Of a stretch of DNA of 29,867 bases, positions 15,273 through 24,095 are shown piece after piece. This DNA is from Crenarchaeota archaeon SCGC AAA471-B05. GTDB lineage: Archaea > Thermoproteota > Thermoprotei > Gearchaeales > Gearchaeaceae. Below the pieces are notes generated by a model. It did not search any database and had not been told where the DNA came from. It saw only the letters and a list, made by a program, of their open reading frames with translations. The position numbers and the translations under genes are program-made. Each line of letters starts with the position of its first letter. Within the stretch, counting starts at the first letter, position 1. The stretch spans positions 1 through 29,867 of the forward strand of contig AQYM01000023.1 of NCBI GenBank assembly GCA_000380705.1, given 5' to 3'.

Positions 15273-16519
15273 AAAGCAGTCAATCCTAAGATCCATAAAT
15301 AAATTAGTGAAAAATTAATTGCAATTATAATTATTGAAAATGTAAAGGATAAAAAGGAGGTTATTCTAATATTCGTTAGTTCATTCATATATTTTTTATT
15401 TGAAGAAACTAGTACTAAAGGAATAAGAACGAAAGGTAAAGTTAAAGATAAGATGACTTGACTATAAACTAAAATTTCTATAGGAGATAAACCTAAAATA
15501 ATTAAAGCTATAAAAATTGGTACCATATTTATTAGTCTGACTATCAATCTTACTTTCCACGCTTGAGTTTTTATTTTCAAACAGCTCTCTACCAACTTTT
15601 GTCCTGCAAGTACGCTTACCATAGAGGAAGAAATACCGCTGAAAAGCAAAGCAATAGCGAAAATGTTTGCTGCTATAATACCATAAAGTGGTTCAAGAAT
15701 TTTGTACGCAATTTCAACATCTATATTATCATAACCTTTAGAACCAAAGGCATAATAAGACATTATTTGGAGTGAGGCATTTACTAACGAAGCTAAAGCT
15801 AAAAATATTATTGTTTCATTTTTATGTTTTTTCAAAAATTGAAATATATTAATCTTTAAAACTTCAAATTTTTCAGAAGTAAGATGAGAATGTAATATTA
15901 CTGCATGAGGCATTACGGTAGCTCCAATAATACTTGCTGCTAATAAAACATGTCCATATTCACTTAATGTTGGAGTAAAACTGTAAAATAGTATCTCTAC
16001 TGGATTTATTTGTACAATATATAGTTCGTAAATAAAACTTATTCCAACAATTCCTATAAATAATCCTATTATTCTCTCAAAACCAAACTTCTCAGATAAA
16101 AACATTATAATTAAAACATCAATTATTGAAATCCAAATAGCAAAAACTAAAGGAATTGAGAAAAGTAAGTAAATACCTAAAATTATTCCTAGAAATTCAG
16201 CCATATCCGTAGCAAGAACCATAACAAACAAAGGAAGGAAGTAAAAGTACCTTAAAATAATTGATTGATTATTATTAAACCTCTTTTCAATTGCTTGAAA
16301 AACTATATCTGTTATAGATTTTTTTGTAGCTATTCCTATTTTACCTGAGAGATATTGAAAAAATATAGCCATAATTCCTGCAAGCCAAACAATCCAAAGA
16401 AGTTGCAATCCGTATTTACTTCCAGCTGCTAAATTACTCCCAAAATTTCCAGGGTCAATATAAGCTACACTTACTATCACTGCAGGCCCAAGCCATAGAT
16501 ACCTTTTTATTTTTTCCAT
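15269..16519 (-). CDS. NRAMP-family divalent metal transporter (Mn2+/Fe2+)
   Basis: A 416-aa membrane protein with about eleven helices. It has both canonical NRAMP metal-site motifs: DPGN in helix 1 (Asp22 and Asn25 in AYIDPGNFGSNL) and MPH in helix 6 (GATVMPHAVILHSHL). The intact Met-Pro-His supports Mn2+/Fe2+ selectivity rather than the Mg2+ or Al3+ variants. It probably imports metal with protons. ATG 16519 is chosen over an in-frame TTG one codon upstream. The promoter contains a 25-bp palindrome at 16528-16552, 9-33 nt upstream of the start, covering where TATA and transcription start should be. It is divergent from an ArsR-like regulator gene 80 bp away. Confidence 0.93.
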   Translation of the reverse strand: MEKIKRYLWLGPAVIVSVAYIDPGNFGSNLAAGSKYGLQLLWIVWLAGIMAIFFQYLSGKIGIATKKSITDIVFQAIEKRFNNNQSIILRYFYFLPLFVMVLATDMAEFLGIILGIYLLFSIPLVFAIWISIIDVLIIMFLSEKFGFERIIGLFIGIVGISFIYELYIVQINPVEILFYSFTPTLSEYGHVLLAASIIGATVMPHAVILHSHLTSEKFEVLKINIFQFLKKHKNETIIFLALASLVNASLQIMSYYAFGSKGYDNIDVEIAYKILEPLYGIIAANIFAIALLFSGISSSMVSVLAGQKLVESCLKIKTQAWKVRLIVRLINMVPIFIALIILGLSPIEILVYSQVILSLTLPFVLIPLVLVSSNKKYMNELTNIRITSFLSFTFSIIIIAINFSLIYLWILGLTAF

Positions 16520-16527
16520 CAACTTCG

Positions 16528-16552
16528 ATTAATCTAAATATTTTAGATTAAT
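16528..16552. promoter_or_regulatory. 25-bp palindromic operator candidate in the NRAMP promoter
   Basis: Perfect 11-bp arms ATTAATCTAAA (16528-16538) and TTTAGATTAAT (16542-16552) surround TAT. It occupies the core promoter of the NRAMP gene and lies within the 80-bp divergent spacer to the ArsR-like gene. Size, symmetry and location fit a metalloregulator site, for example DtxR/MntR type; the half-site TTAGATTAA recalls DtxR-like TTAGGTTAG. The bound protein is not identified. Confidence 0.6.
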
Positions 16553-16599
16553 AAAAAATCTTTCCAAATTTAAATAAAATTTTTTTATTAATTTAATTA

Positions 16600-17031
16600 A
16601 TGAGAAAAGACAAGTTAATATACGAGATCATATCCCATCCTATAAGAATTAAAATTATCGAATTATTGTATGAGAAAGGGAGTTTAAGCTTTACTGACTT
16701 AAAGAACGAATTAAAAATTAGCACAGGTAGTCTATATTATCATTTATCTATTTTAAGCGATTTTATTGAACAAGATCCAAAAAGAAAATATTGCTTAAAT
16801 TCTCAGGGGGAAAAACTTTATGAATTCATAAAAAAAGAAATGAAAGAAAATTCTTATCAAATTAACAAAAATTTTTTCGCCTATATTTCAGGTTTAACTA
16901 TTGCCTATTTTTTAATTGAAAATAGATTAAGGCTTTCTTTTATTCCTTTTTTAATTTCCTTATTGGCTATCTTTATTTTTTACGAGGCTAAGTTAGAAAT
17001 CTTTATCCTTCTTTTATTTGAAAAAAATTAA
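16600..17031 (+). CDS. ArsR-like winged-helix regulator with C-terminal membrane helices
   Basis: A 143-aa protein. Residues 5-85 form a winged helix-turn-helix of ArsR type (SHPIRIKIIELLYEKG, then FTDLKNELKISTGSLYYHLS and a KRKYCLNSQG wing). Residues about 97-143 contain two hydrophobic stretches, so the regulator is probably tethered to the membrane, as in many archaeal wHTH-TM proteins of unknown signal. No obvious metal-binding cysteine pair is present (a single Cys lies in the wing). TTTAAATAA sits about 25-32 nt before the ATG. It is divergent from the NRAMP transporter and followed by an 85-aa membrane protein, making it a candidate regulator of either. Confidence 0.75.
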   Translation: MRKDKLIYEIISHPIRIKIIELLYEKGSLSFTDLKNELKISTGSLYYHLSILSDFIEQDPKRKYCLNSQGEKLYEFIKKEMKENSYQINKNFFAYISGLTIAYFLIENRLRLSFIPFLISLLAIFIFYEAKLEIFILLLFEKN

Positions 17032-17138
17032 ACAATTTTTGAGGCTTTATTTAATTTTTTCTTAAGTTATTTTTTAATATTTATTTTTATTGAGTTATTT
17101 TCAATAATTATCTATAAGAAAAAATCAATGTTATTGAA

Positions 17139-17396
17139 ATGTTTATTAACATTAGTATTGTATATATTCCTTTGATATTTTTTGGTCTAATTTATTTATC
17201 TTTTGGATATTTATTACATAATTTATTTCAAGGTTGGATTTTAAAAATATTATTTATTTTATTTCAAATTTGGACAATATTATTATTGTTAAATATTATT
17301 AAAATTACAAAAAGTATATCTTTAGAAAAATCTTCATTAATAGTTTTAATAATTGTTTATATTAATTTAGTTTTAAGTTTTACTTTATTTATATAA
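17139..17396 (+). CDS. Small three-helix membrane protein, function unknown
   Basis: An 85-aa protein with three hydrophobic segments (about residues 5-30, 33-53 and 65-85) and very few charges. I recognise no family. CTATAAGAA (about 17113-17121) lies about 20-26 nt before the ATG, so it may have its own leaderless promoter. It is placed between the membrane-linked regulator and the PepSY-like surface protein on the same strand. Base composition is extremely AT-rich, so chance openness is possible but the helix pattern and promoter support a real gene. Confidence 0.5.
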   Translation: MFINISIVYIPLIFFGLIYLSFGYLLHNLFQGWILKILFILFQIWTILLLLNIIKITKSISLEKSSLIVLIIVYINLVLSFTLFI

Positions 17397-17489
17397 TTAT
17401 ATATTTTTTATTAGAAATTTTTAGAAAATTTATTAAGAAAAGTATTCAAAAATTTATAAATATATTTATGTAAAGTGAAAGGGTTAAAT

Positions 17490-18905
17490 ATGAACTGGAA
17501 AATTGCAATAGTGTTTGGAATACTAGCAATATTAGTAATAGCCTTGGCCATAACAAAGCCTACTATAGCATTTTCTGTAAACAGTGATGATGACGACGAT
17601 GATGATAAAAAAGAAAAATGTAAAAATAAAATTAGCATGGAAGAAGCAATTAACATAGCTTTAAATTATTTAAAAGAAAAGTTCGGTAATTTTAATTATA
17701 CCTTGCTAAAAAGTGAATTTGAAGGAGAAAAATATGAATTTAAATTTACCAATCAAACGTTAATTTTTGAAGTAAAAGTAAATGCATGTAATGGTGAAGT
17801 AATTAAAGTTGAAATTAAAAAATTAGAATTAAAGCCTATACAAAACTTAATAAATCAAACAGAAGCTATTAAAATAGCTATAGATTTTCTTAAACAGAAT
17901 TTTGGTAATAAAAATTATACTTTGTTGAAAGTTGAAATAAAAGGAATAATTTATGAAATAAAGATTACTGATCGAAACAATGTTTATGAAGTTAAAATTA
18001 ACGGTGTTGACGGAAAAATAATAAAGGTTGAAACAAAAAGTATTAATCTTAAAGCCAATAAAGAATTTGAAGATAAGGTTAAGAGTGAATTTAAAATAAT
18101 TAATAAAACATCAAAAGAAGGTTTAAAAGTTGAAATAGAAAAGATGAATACAGTTCTTAAGATTAATTTCTTCGAAAAAGGAAATCTGTCAAAAACAGAA
18201 CTTGAATTGACCTTAATTTTCGAAAAAATTATAGAATTTTTAGATAATGGTAGCTTAAAAGGAGTGTTTGATAACAATGATACTGTTATATCCTTTGTTA
18301 ACTTACATTCGCTAAAATGGATAACGGTAATAAATAATGTAACAGATTTGCAAGGAAATCTTGTGGAAATATTAATTGAACAAAATGCTAATTTGACAAA
18401 CGAAGGAAAAATATCACTAGTTTATCATATAATTCCATCCTCTGAAACTTTAAAAATACTTAATCAAAATGTTAATGTTACAATTTATAAAGTAAAGTTT
18501 GACGTTTATATAGAAAAATTCCCATGGAAAAATTCTTCTTCAATTTTTGGCTTACAATTAAAGTTTAATAGTGAATTTGAATATAAAGATAAAAATTTAA
18601 AAGTTAAGTTTAAAACAGTCGGAAATATTACACCCTTCTTTGAATGGGAACAAGATGCGTACGCTGATGGTAATTTAATTAATGTAAACGCAACATTTGA
18701 TAAAAACCAAATTTATTTAATTTATCCTCGATTTAATCAAACACTGGAACATGATCCTAGTTTAGGTTACGAGGTAGCTCAAGCATTATCAACAGGGACA
18801 GTTACAAAAACAAGTACCGAATTTACAACTTATACAAAAACAAGCACTGAATTCACCACCACAACTTATAGATTAAGTTACAACCGAAATAATAACTATA
18901 ACTGA
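17490..18905 (+). CDS. Secreted PepSY-like repeat protein with Asp-rich segment (C-terminus frameshifted)
   Basis: About 471 aa. An N-terminal signal/anchor helix (residues 5-28) is followed by a run of seven aspartates (33-39). Two related repeats of about 65 aa follow (about 48-112 and 121-182; EAINIALNYLKEKFGNFNYT against EAIKIAIDFLKQNFGNKNYT, both ending in G-x-V/I-IKVE), which look like PepSY domains. The rest is a beta-rich outer region with many N-x-T/S sequons, then a Thr-rich stretch with a 10-codon repeat (TKTSTEFTTY, about 18805-18860). The frame ends in an unrelated YNRNNNYN, while the expected Thr-rich stalk and membrane anchor continue in another frame to 19062. ATG 17490 is preferred over GTG 17475, which is too close to the TATA box (TTTATAAAT, 17453-17461). 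Probably a cell-surface protein; ligand unknown, Asp run suggests cations. Confidence 0.7.
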   Translation: MNWKIAIVFGILAILVIALAITKPTIAFSVNSDDDDDDDKKEKCKNKISMEEAINIALNYLKEKFGNFNYTLLKSEFEGEKYEFKFTNQTLIFEVKVNACNGEVIKVEIKKLELKPIQNLINQTEAIKIAIDFLKQNFGNKNYTLLKVEIKGIIYEIKITDRNNVYEVKINGVDGKIIKVETKSINLKANKEFEDKVKSEFKIINKTSKEGLKVEIEKMNTVLKINFFEKGNLSKTELELTLIFEKIIEFLDNGSLKGVFDNNDTVISFVNLHSLKWITVINNVTDLQGNLVEILIEQNANLTNEGKISLVYHIIPSSETLKILNQNVNVTIYKVKFDVYIEKFPWKNSSSIFGLQLKFNSEFEYKDKNLKVKFKTVGNITPFFEWEQDAYADGNLINVNATFDKNQIYLIYPRFNQTLEHDPSLGYEVAQALSTGTVTKTSTEFTTYTKTSTEFTTTTYRLSYNRNNNYN

Positions 18906-19062
18906 AATAAAAGATACAACTTTAACAAAAACTGAAATAACTACTTTACCTAGTCTGTTTAGGGATGCTTTATTTCTTATAATAACCTTAGCATTGATAT
19001 TAACTGTGATTGTAGCTTTAATTTATAGAACCAAAAAAATAAAAGAAGAAATAAAAATTTAA
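18872..19062 (+). pseudogene. Out-of-frame stalk and membrane anchor of the PepSY-like protein
   Basis: In a frame different from the main gene the text reads VTTEIITITEIKDTTLTKTE, then ITTLPSLFRDALFLIITLAL and ILTVIVALIYRTKKIKEE, and stops at 19060-19062. It is a Thr-rich stalk, one membrane helix and a basic tail, exactly the ending of the surface protein at 27316-28131. The shift lies between the TAA in this frame (about 18869-18872) and the TGA at 18903; removing one A at TTAAGTT would join the two parts. It may be a sequencing error, a recent mutation, or recoding. Confidence 0.7.
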
Positions 19063-19089
19063 TAAAATTTTTTATTTTTTTATATTTTT

Positions 19090-20388
19090 TTAATAATGAT
19101 AGAGACCTAATATTATAAATCCTATTAAAGATATTATTATTGGTGCTATACTTGCTTTTTTCTTAGTTAAATATTCATAACCTGCTATAGAAGCCATAGG
19201 TAAAGTAAAGGCTAAAAGTAAATTTCCGCTTATTACACCAGGTAAGGTCATTAAAATTAAAATAGTAGCTTGTGGATTATTTCTAAAATCTATTTCTTCA
19301 AACACTTTCATTAATATAAATCCTGAAACAGCTGCTAACGCAGGGGCTGTTGCCCATAGTAAAAATGAAGGAGGTAAATTAGAAAAGAACGGAGTTATAA
19401 ATAAAGTAGGTATTAGAACTAAAGCTGTTACTATGCTTGCAATACCTGTTCTAGCTCCTGCAGCTACGGCTCCTCCACTTTCGATATAGGTTCCAACTGT
19501 TGGTTGTCCGACGTAAGCTCCTCCCATTATAGAAAATCCTTCTACTCTCATGACTTTCTCAATTATTTCCTCCTCATTTTTAAATTTCAATGGGGTTACC
19601 AATGCTTTTAAAGTGCCTGTAACATCTACGAATGCAATTAAAAAGAAAATTATTATGAAATAAGCGTAATTCCAAGCTTTAATTAAGTCCACCTGAGCTA
19701 TTATTGGAGAAGGATCAGAGAATACTATTGCAAAGGATGGATAAGTTATATATTCCCCGTTTATTTTATAAACTAAAGGACCTATCAAAAGGGCAACTAT
19801 TATTGATATTAGCATTCCTATACCTCTTATTTGAAAAGGTAATAGCTTATAGAGAATTATAATTAAAGCAGTTAATAAGAAAAAGGATAATATTTGTGGC
19901 TCATAATATTTACCCGGTATAGTAGGTAATCCTGGTAAAGGATTTTTGGTAAATACTCCTGCATTAGCCAACGCTAAATATAATAAGAAAAAGCTAACAG
20001 CTGAACCCCATGCTAAACCTAATTCCTTTGGAATATGAACAGCAAGCCTTTTTCTTAAGCCTGAAAAAGTTACTATTGCAAATATAACACCTGACCAAAA
20101 TACTATTCCTAAGGCAATTCTCCAATCTATTTGAGAAGCTAAAACAACTGTAAATGCAAAAAATGCATTTTCTCCCATATAAACGGATTGAATAAATGGT
20201 ACTCTTGCATATACCCCTACTAAAAAGGTAAAAATAATCGTTACTAAAATTGTAGTTGTCATTAAAGCTGGAAAAGGCATACCTGTTGCAGATACTATAG
20301 CAGGATTTAATATTAATGCATAAGATATTAAAGCAGCGTTAATTATTCCTCCTAAAATTTCTGTTTGTAACGAAAAGCTTTTTTCCAT
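19090..20388 (-). CDS. AzgA-like purine/xanthine permease (NCS2 family)
   Basis: A 432-aa membrane transporter with about 12-14 helices. The N-terminal ALILNPAIVSATGMPF, VGVYARVPF..SVYMGENAFFAF and the later VDVTGTLKAL and ESGGAVAAGARTGIASIV are the signatures of the AzgA branch of NCS2 (adenine, guanine and hypoxanthine uptake with protons). One deviation is that the usual APGMGLNAFFAY appears here as SVYMGENAFFAF, with Glu at the pore motif, so substrate specificity may differ. It converges with the PepSY-like gene and is divergent, over 79 bp, from a 7-helix membrane protein. Confidence 0.88.
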   Translation of the reverse strand: MEKSFSLQTEILGGIINAALISYALILNPAIVSATGMPFPALMTTTILVTIIFTFLVGVYARVPFIQSVYMGENAFFAFTVVLASQIDWRIALGIVFWSGVIFAIVTFSGLRKRLAVHIPKELGLAWGSAVSFFLLYLALANAGVFTKNPLPGLPTIPGKYYEPQILSFFLLTALIIILYKLLPFQIRGIGMLISIIVALLIGPLVYKINGEYITYPSFAIVFSDPSPIIAQVDLIKAWNYAYFIIIFFLIAFVDVTGTLKALVTPLKFKNEEEIIEKVMRVEGFSIMGGAYVGQPTVGTYIESGGAVAAGARTGIASIVTALVLIPTLFITPFFSNLPPSFLLWATAPALAAVSGFILMKVFEEIDFRNNPQATILILMTLPGVISGNLLLAFTLPMASIAGYEYLTKKKASIAPIIISLIGFIILGLYHY

Positions 20389-20467
20389 ACATATATATAA
20401 AGTTTTTCATTTATAAGTTTAATTTGTGTTATAAAATTTAAATTGTTGTAAATGAATTATTATTATT

Positions 20468-21211
20468 ATGCATTTCATAATATGGTATTTCTTAGTGATA
20501 GTTATTTATTTAATTTTCAGCATATTAGGACCAAACTATTTTGTAAAAGTATCTTCAAATATAATTTTATTATTGAATGTTTTGCCCTTTGCTTTTTTCA
20601 GTTTTCAAATACTCAAAATAAGGAATTTACCATATTTTATTTTGTTTACATTCCTCTTTGTTTCCTCCATAATTTTAACTATAGCTAATACTTTCAGAGT
20701 GATTTATTACTTTCTTTATAATGAATTCCCCTTTGAAAATCCTCCGTATAATATTTTTTGGTTCGCTGCATTATTTTTAGCTTTATTTATCTCAATTTTA
20801 TTTTTAAATTATTTTAAAAGAATTATTTTTAAATCAAAAATAAAAAATTATTCAATTCTTTTATCTTTAATATTTGTTATATTTTATATTTTTTTAATTT
20901 ATTATTTTAAAGAAATACTTTTAAAAGAAAATCTAATTATATTTATAATTTATTATGGAATAGGCGGAGCTGTTCTTTTCTTATCATTTTTTATGATAAT
21001 TTTCTTCCTAAAAGGAAAATTTGCAAAATATTGGATATTTACTTTCTTATCTATAATTTTGGCAGTTTTTGGGAGAATAAGCTTTGAAATTCAATACTTT
21101 AGTGGAAATTATTATCCAGGGAGTTATACATCTTTGTTTTTCGCTTTAAGTTATCTATCCTTATCTTTAGGTTCTTATAAAATTTATTACGATTTCAAAG
21201 GAAAACAATAA
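20468..21211 (+). CDS. Seven-helix membrane protein of unknown function
   Basis: A 247-aa protein with about seven membrane helices and short loops. Distinctive points are NTFRVIYYFLYNEFPFENPPYNIFW-like aromatic text around residues 76-100 and a C-terminal QYFSGNYYPGSYTSLFFALS region followed by a short charged tail. I do not recognise the family; the layout recalls 7TM sensor or histidine kinase-type input modules, but no signalling domain is attached. TATAAAATTT at 20429-20438 precedes the ATG by about 30 nt. A decayed paralogue lies at 23528-24095. Another ATG frame at 20452 is a shadow. Confidence 0.65.
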   Translation: MHFIIWYFLVIVIYLIFSILGPNYFVKVSSNIILLLNVLPFAFFSFQILKIRNLPYFILFTFLFVSSIILTIANTFRVIYYFLYNEFPFENPPYNIFWFAALFLALFISILFLNYFKRIIFKSKIKNYSILLSLIFVIFYIFLIYYFKEILLKENLIIFIIYYGIGGAVLFLSFFMIIFFLKGKFAKYWIFTFLSIILAVFGRISFEIQYFSGNYYPGSYTSLFFALSYLSLSLGSYKIYYDFKGKQ

Positions 21212-21212
21212 T

Positions 21213-21972
21213 TTATTTTGTTTCATATTCCCTTCCTAATATTAAATATATTCTTTCTTCTTTACATCTTTTAATTAAATAATCTGCAACATCTTTGCTT
21301 GCATATTCTACAGATAAAACCTTTAAGTATACTTTTTTATTTGTGAACCTCTCTGCTGCGATTATGGCTGAATTTAATTTTTCGATTTGATTTATTGCTT
21401 CTTCGATGTTTCTCAAACTTACAGTTACTTCACCTACTATTAATGGCTCTGGACAAAAGATATCTATTTCTTTATATCCATCTATTGGTAAAGTTACGTT
21501 GACTCGAATATCACAATCTATTCCTTTTTCCTTTAATAATAATTTAACAACATTTGCTGAATAATATTCAAAACCTCCTCCTAAAGCGTCACAAATATCA
21601 TTAAGAGCATTAATTATCCATTGAATTTCTTATCTGTTTCACGCCATCTTCTATCATTTTCTTCCCATCTTTTGAAGTTTTCCAACCATTTCTTGTCGTT
21701 TTCTTCCCAACGTTTATAATTTTCTTCCCATCTTTTGAAATTCTCTAGCCACTTTCTATCATTCTCCTCCCATCTTTTGAAATTCTCCTCCCAACGCTTA
21801 TTATTCTCTTCCCATTTTTTTCGCTTAATTTAATAAAATTATTGAAATCTTCTCTAAGCTTCCTCAATTCCTCGATTAACTCTCTTAAACCAAGTAAACC
21901 TAACACTTCGTATCTAAAACTTTCATCTTCCTTTAATAGTCTAATTATTTCTTTTCGAATATTTACGTTCAT
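21213..21972 (-). pseudogene. DUF3782-like (PD-(D/E)XK nuclease-fold) coiled-coil protein, two frameshifts
   Basis: Read through two single-base shifts, this is a protein of about 250 aa typical of crenarchaea. Residues 1-45 are a helical N-terminus (MNVNIRKEIIRLLKEDESF). A coiled coil of about nine heptads follows (KRWEENN, KRWEENF, KRWEEND, RKWLENF ...). The C-terminal nuclease-like fold has DIRVNVTLPIDGYKEIDIF, GEVTVSL and YLILGREYETK. The first shift is at a run of seven T (21815-21821), one base short. The second is near 21624-21628, also one base missing. ATG 21972 is preferred over TTG 21987. Without correction only an 80-aa and a 67-aa piece are open. It is either a young pseudogene or a sequencing artefact. 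Confidence 0.8.
21634..21814 (-). repeat. 21-bp tandem repeat encoding (K/R)(R/K)WEENx heptads
   Basis: About eight to nine tandem 21-bp units, visible on the plus strand as repeated TTCTTCCCATCTTTTGAA-like blocks, encode heptads with Trp at a fixed position. Such repeats expand and contract easily; the frameshifts of this gene are at its two ends. Confidence 0.85.
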
Positions 21973-22166
21973 ATAATTAATCAACAAGTATATAATCCTT
22001 TAAGTATATAACTTTTAAGAAATTCTTAAATTGAAAGATCAATTATTTAAACTATAATTATAAGGTTTATATTAAATTAAAGTCTCACACCTTATAGTGA
22101 GGTTAGAAGAAACTAAGCCTAGATCCAGTATTAAATTAAATTTAACAAAAATTAAATTATATTTTG

Positions 22167-23312
22167 ATGAAAAATTCTTTCATTGCCACCACTAACCAAG
22201 GTTTAGAAGATATAGTTGCCGAAGAGATTAATGAATCATTTCAAATTAAAGCTTATCCTGGAATAGGTTTAGTTAAGTTTGAAGGAGAATTTGATTTAAT
22301 ATATAAAGTTAATCTTAAATGTAGAACTATACATAAATTAATATTACTATTACATGAAACTAAATTTAAAGATTTGAACGATTTATATAAAGAAGTTAAA
22401 AGCATAGATTTTTCTGAATATATTAAAAGAGACCACTCCTTTGCAGTAAGAACCGAGCGAATAGGATTACATAATTTTACAAGTATTGATGCTTCTGCTA
22501 TAATAGGTAAGGCTATAATAGATTCATATAAAGAAATTAAAGGTATACGATTAAAAGTTAATTTGGATAATCCTGATATAGAGTTTTATTGTAGAATAAA
22601 ACATAACGAGTTTTTAATAGGAATCAATACAACAGGCGAATCTTTGCATAAAAGAGGCTATAGGGTTTATAATCATCCTGCATCGTTAAAAACTACGTTA
22701 GCTTGTTCAATGATAAAAATTAGTGAATGGAAAGGAAGAGAAATTTTGCTTGATCCTATGTGTGGAGGAGGAACAATACCTATAGAGGCTGCTTTAAAGG
22801 CGAGAAATATACCTATAGGAATTTTTAGGAAGGAATATAAATTCTTCAATCTACCCTCATTTGATAAGGAAAAATTTGAAAAAATATTAGAAGAATATAT
22901 TAGAGATTCTAATAAAGAAAAATATCCCATAGAAGGAGTAGACATTTCACCAAAACATATAAAAGGTGCTATAGAAAATGCTAGGTCTGCAAAAGTAGAT
23001 GATACAATAAATTTTATTATAGGTGATGCTACTAAATTGGAAAAAGTAATTAAAAATAATCCTGAGAAGGTCATAGTAAATCCTCCTTATGGGATTAGAT
23101 CATCAAGGTTGGAATATGTTAAAGATCTCTATTATAAATTTTTAAACTGCTTAAAAAAATTGATGGATAAAGAAGGAATTTTAGTAGTTATAACCCATAG
23201 ATATGAAGAATTTAAAAAAGCTGCAATAGATAATAATTTTAGAGTAATTAATGTATGGAATACAAAACATGGTAATTTACCTTCTTATATTTTTAAACTA
23301 AAAATTGAATAA
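22167..23312 (+). CDS. tRNA (guanine-N2-)-methyltransferase, Trm14/TrmN-like
   Basis: A 381-aa protein with an N-terminal THUMP-containing half (ferredoxin-like plus THUMP, about 1-160: GLEDIVAEEI, IGLVKFEGEFDLIYKVNL, SFAVRTERIG) that binds tRNA. The C-terminal Rossmann methyltransferase has HKRGYRVYNHPASLK, SAM-binding DPMCGGGTIPIEAA and catalytic NPPYGIRSSR, the N2-guanine signature. The pattern fits Trm14 (m2G at position 6 of the acceptor stem) better than Trm-G10, whose catalytic motif is DPPYG; this assignment is from motif memory. ATG 22167 is preferred to TTG 22164. A TTAAATTTAA box lies about 25-30 nt upstream. Confidence 0.85.
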   Translation: MKNSFIATTNQGLEDIVAEEINESFQIKAYPGIGLVKFEGEFDLIYKVNLKCRTIHKLILLLHETKFKDLNDLYKEVKSIDFSEYIKRDHSFAVRTERIGLHNFTSIDASAIIGKAIIDSYKEIKGIRLKVNLDNPDIEFYCRIKHNEFLIGINTTGESLHKRGYRVYNHPASLKTTLACSMIKISEWKGREILLDPMCGGGTIPIEAALKARNIPIGIFRKEYKFFNLPSFDKEKFEKILEEYIRDSNKEKYPIEGVDISPKHIKGAIENARSAKVDDTINFIIGDATKLEKVIKNNPEKVIVNPPYGIRSSRLEYVKDLYYKFLNCLKKLMDKEGILVVITHRYEEFKKAAIDNNFRVINVWNTKHGNLPSYIFKLKIE

Positions 23313-23527
23313 TTTGAAATAGAATATTAGGAACCATTTTTAAATTTTTATTTATGCATAAAATTAATTTTTATAATTAAACGATCTTCAATTTTATAGT
23401 TATAATTTTAATTTATTTTTATTTTAGCTTTACGGGCTATATTAATGATATTATTTCAAGAATAATTATGACCATTGTAATTATTCCCAACACTTATCTT
23501 TTCATATTTAATAATTAAAGCAATTAG

Positions 23528-24095
23528 AAAAAAGCACATTTCCTTTTGTTTCTAGCATTTATTTTTTTTACAGCCTTTTTTGATTTTACAACCTTTTCAA
23601 TTTGGTTTTTCTATGGATTTCTTGGAGAAACACCTAAGATTTCTCCGGCTGATTATTTTTGACTTCCTCGTATTTTTTTAATTTTTTAAGTGTTCTTTTT
23701 AAGCAATTATTTGTTACAAATAAAGCTCTGATAATTTTTTTCTTCTTTAATATTTACTTTTATTTTTTGTATTTGTTTTCATTAAGGGATTAATATATTT
23801 TCTCCAGAACTATCTTTTTTGATTAATATTTATGTAATTAACGATGGAATCATTTTAGCCTTAACCATGATTTTCGTAACAATTTTTATAAAAGATTTAA
23901 TTTCTAAAATTTTACTTTTATATTTTCTTTAGGATTTTTTCTTTATTCAATCGGAATTATTATATAAATTACTTTTACGTTTGGTTTATATTACGGAGGG
24001 GAGTCTTATTGACGTTTTTCCATTCCTTGGGATATTTAACTATTTCCTATGGTTCATTTATATTACTCAGAACTATTCAAAATACAAAACCTTAA
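23528..24095 (+). pseudogene. Decayed paralogue of the seven-helix membrane protein
   Basis: Membrane-protein-like text is spread over at least four frames: KAHFLLFLAFIFFTAFFDF, GFLGETPKISPADYF and a stop (23528-23662); INDGIILALTMIFVTIF and IKDLISKILLLYFL and a stop (23837-23932); SLGFFLYSIGIII; FGLYYGGESY; and TFFHSLGYLTISYGSFILL to a stop at 24093-24095. The order matches the intact protein at 20468-21211: ETPKISPADYFW to FENPPYNIFW, and FFHSLGYLTISYGS to FFALSYLSLSLGS. Many indels show old decay rather than sequencing error. This fills most of an 875-bp gap without intact genes; 23313-23527 shows nothing else. Confidence 0.65.

Noticed and set aside
15563..15775. 70-codon plus-strand frame inside the NRAMP gene
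   Set aside because: Shadow of a clear conserved gene on the other strand.
17984..18277. 97-codon minus-strand frame inside the PepSY-like gene
   Set aside because: Serine/leucine-rich complement of a beta-rich coding region, typical shadow.
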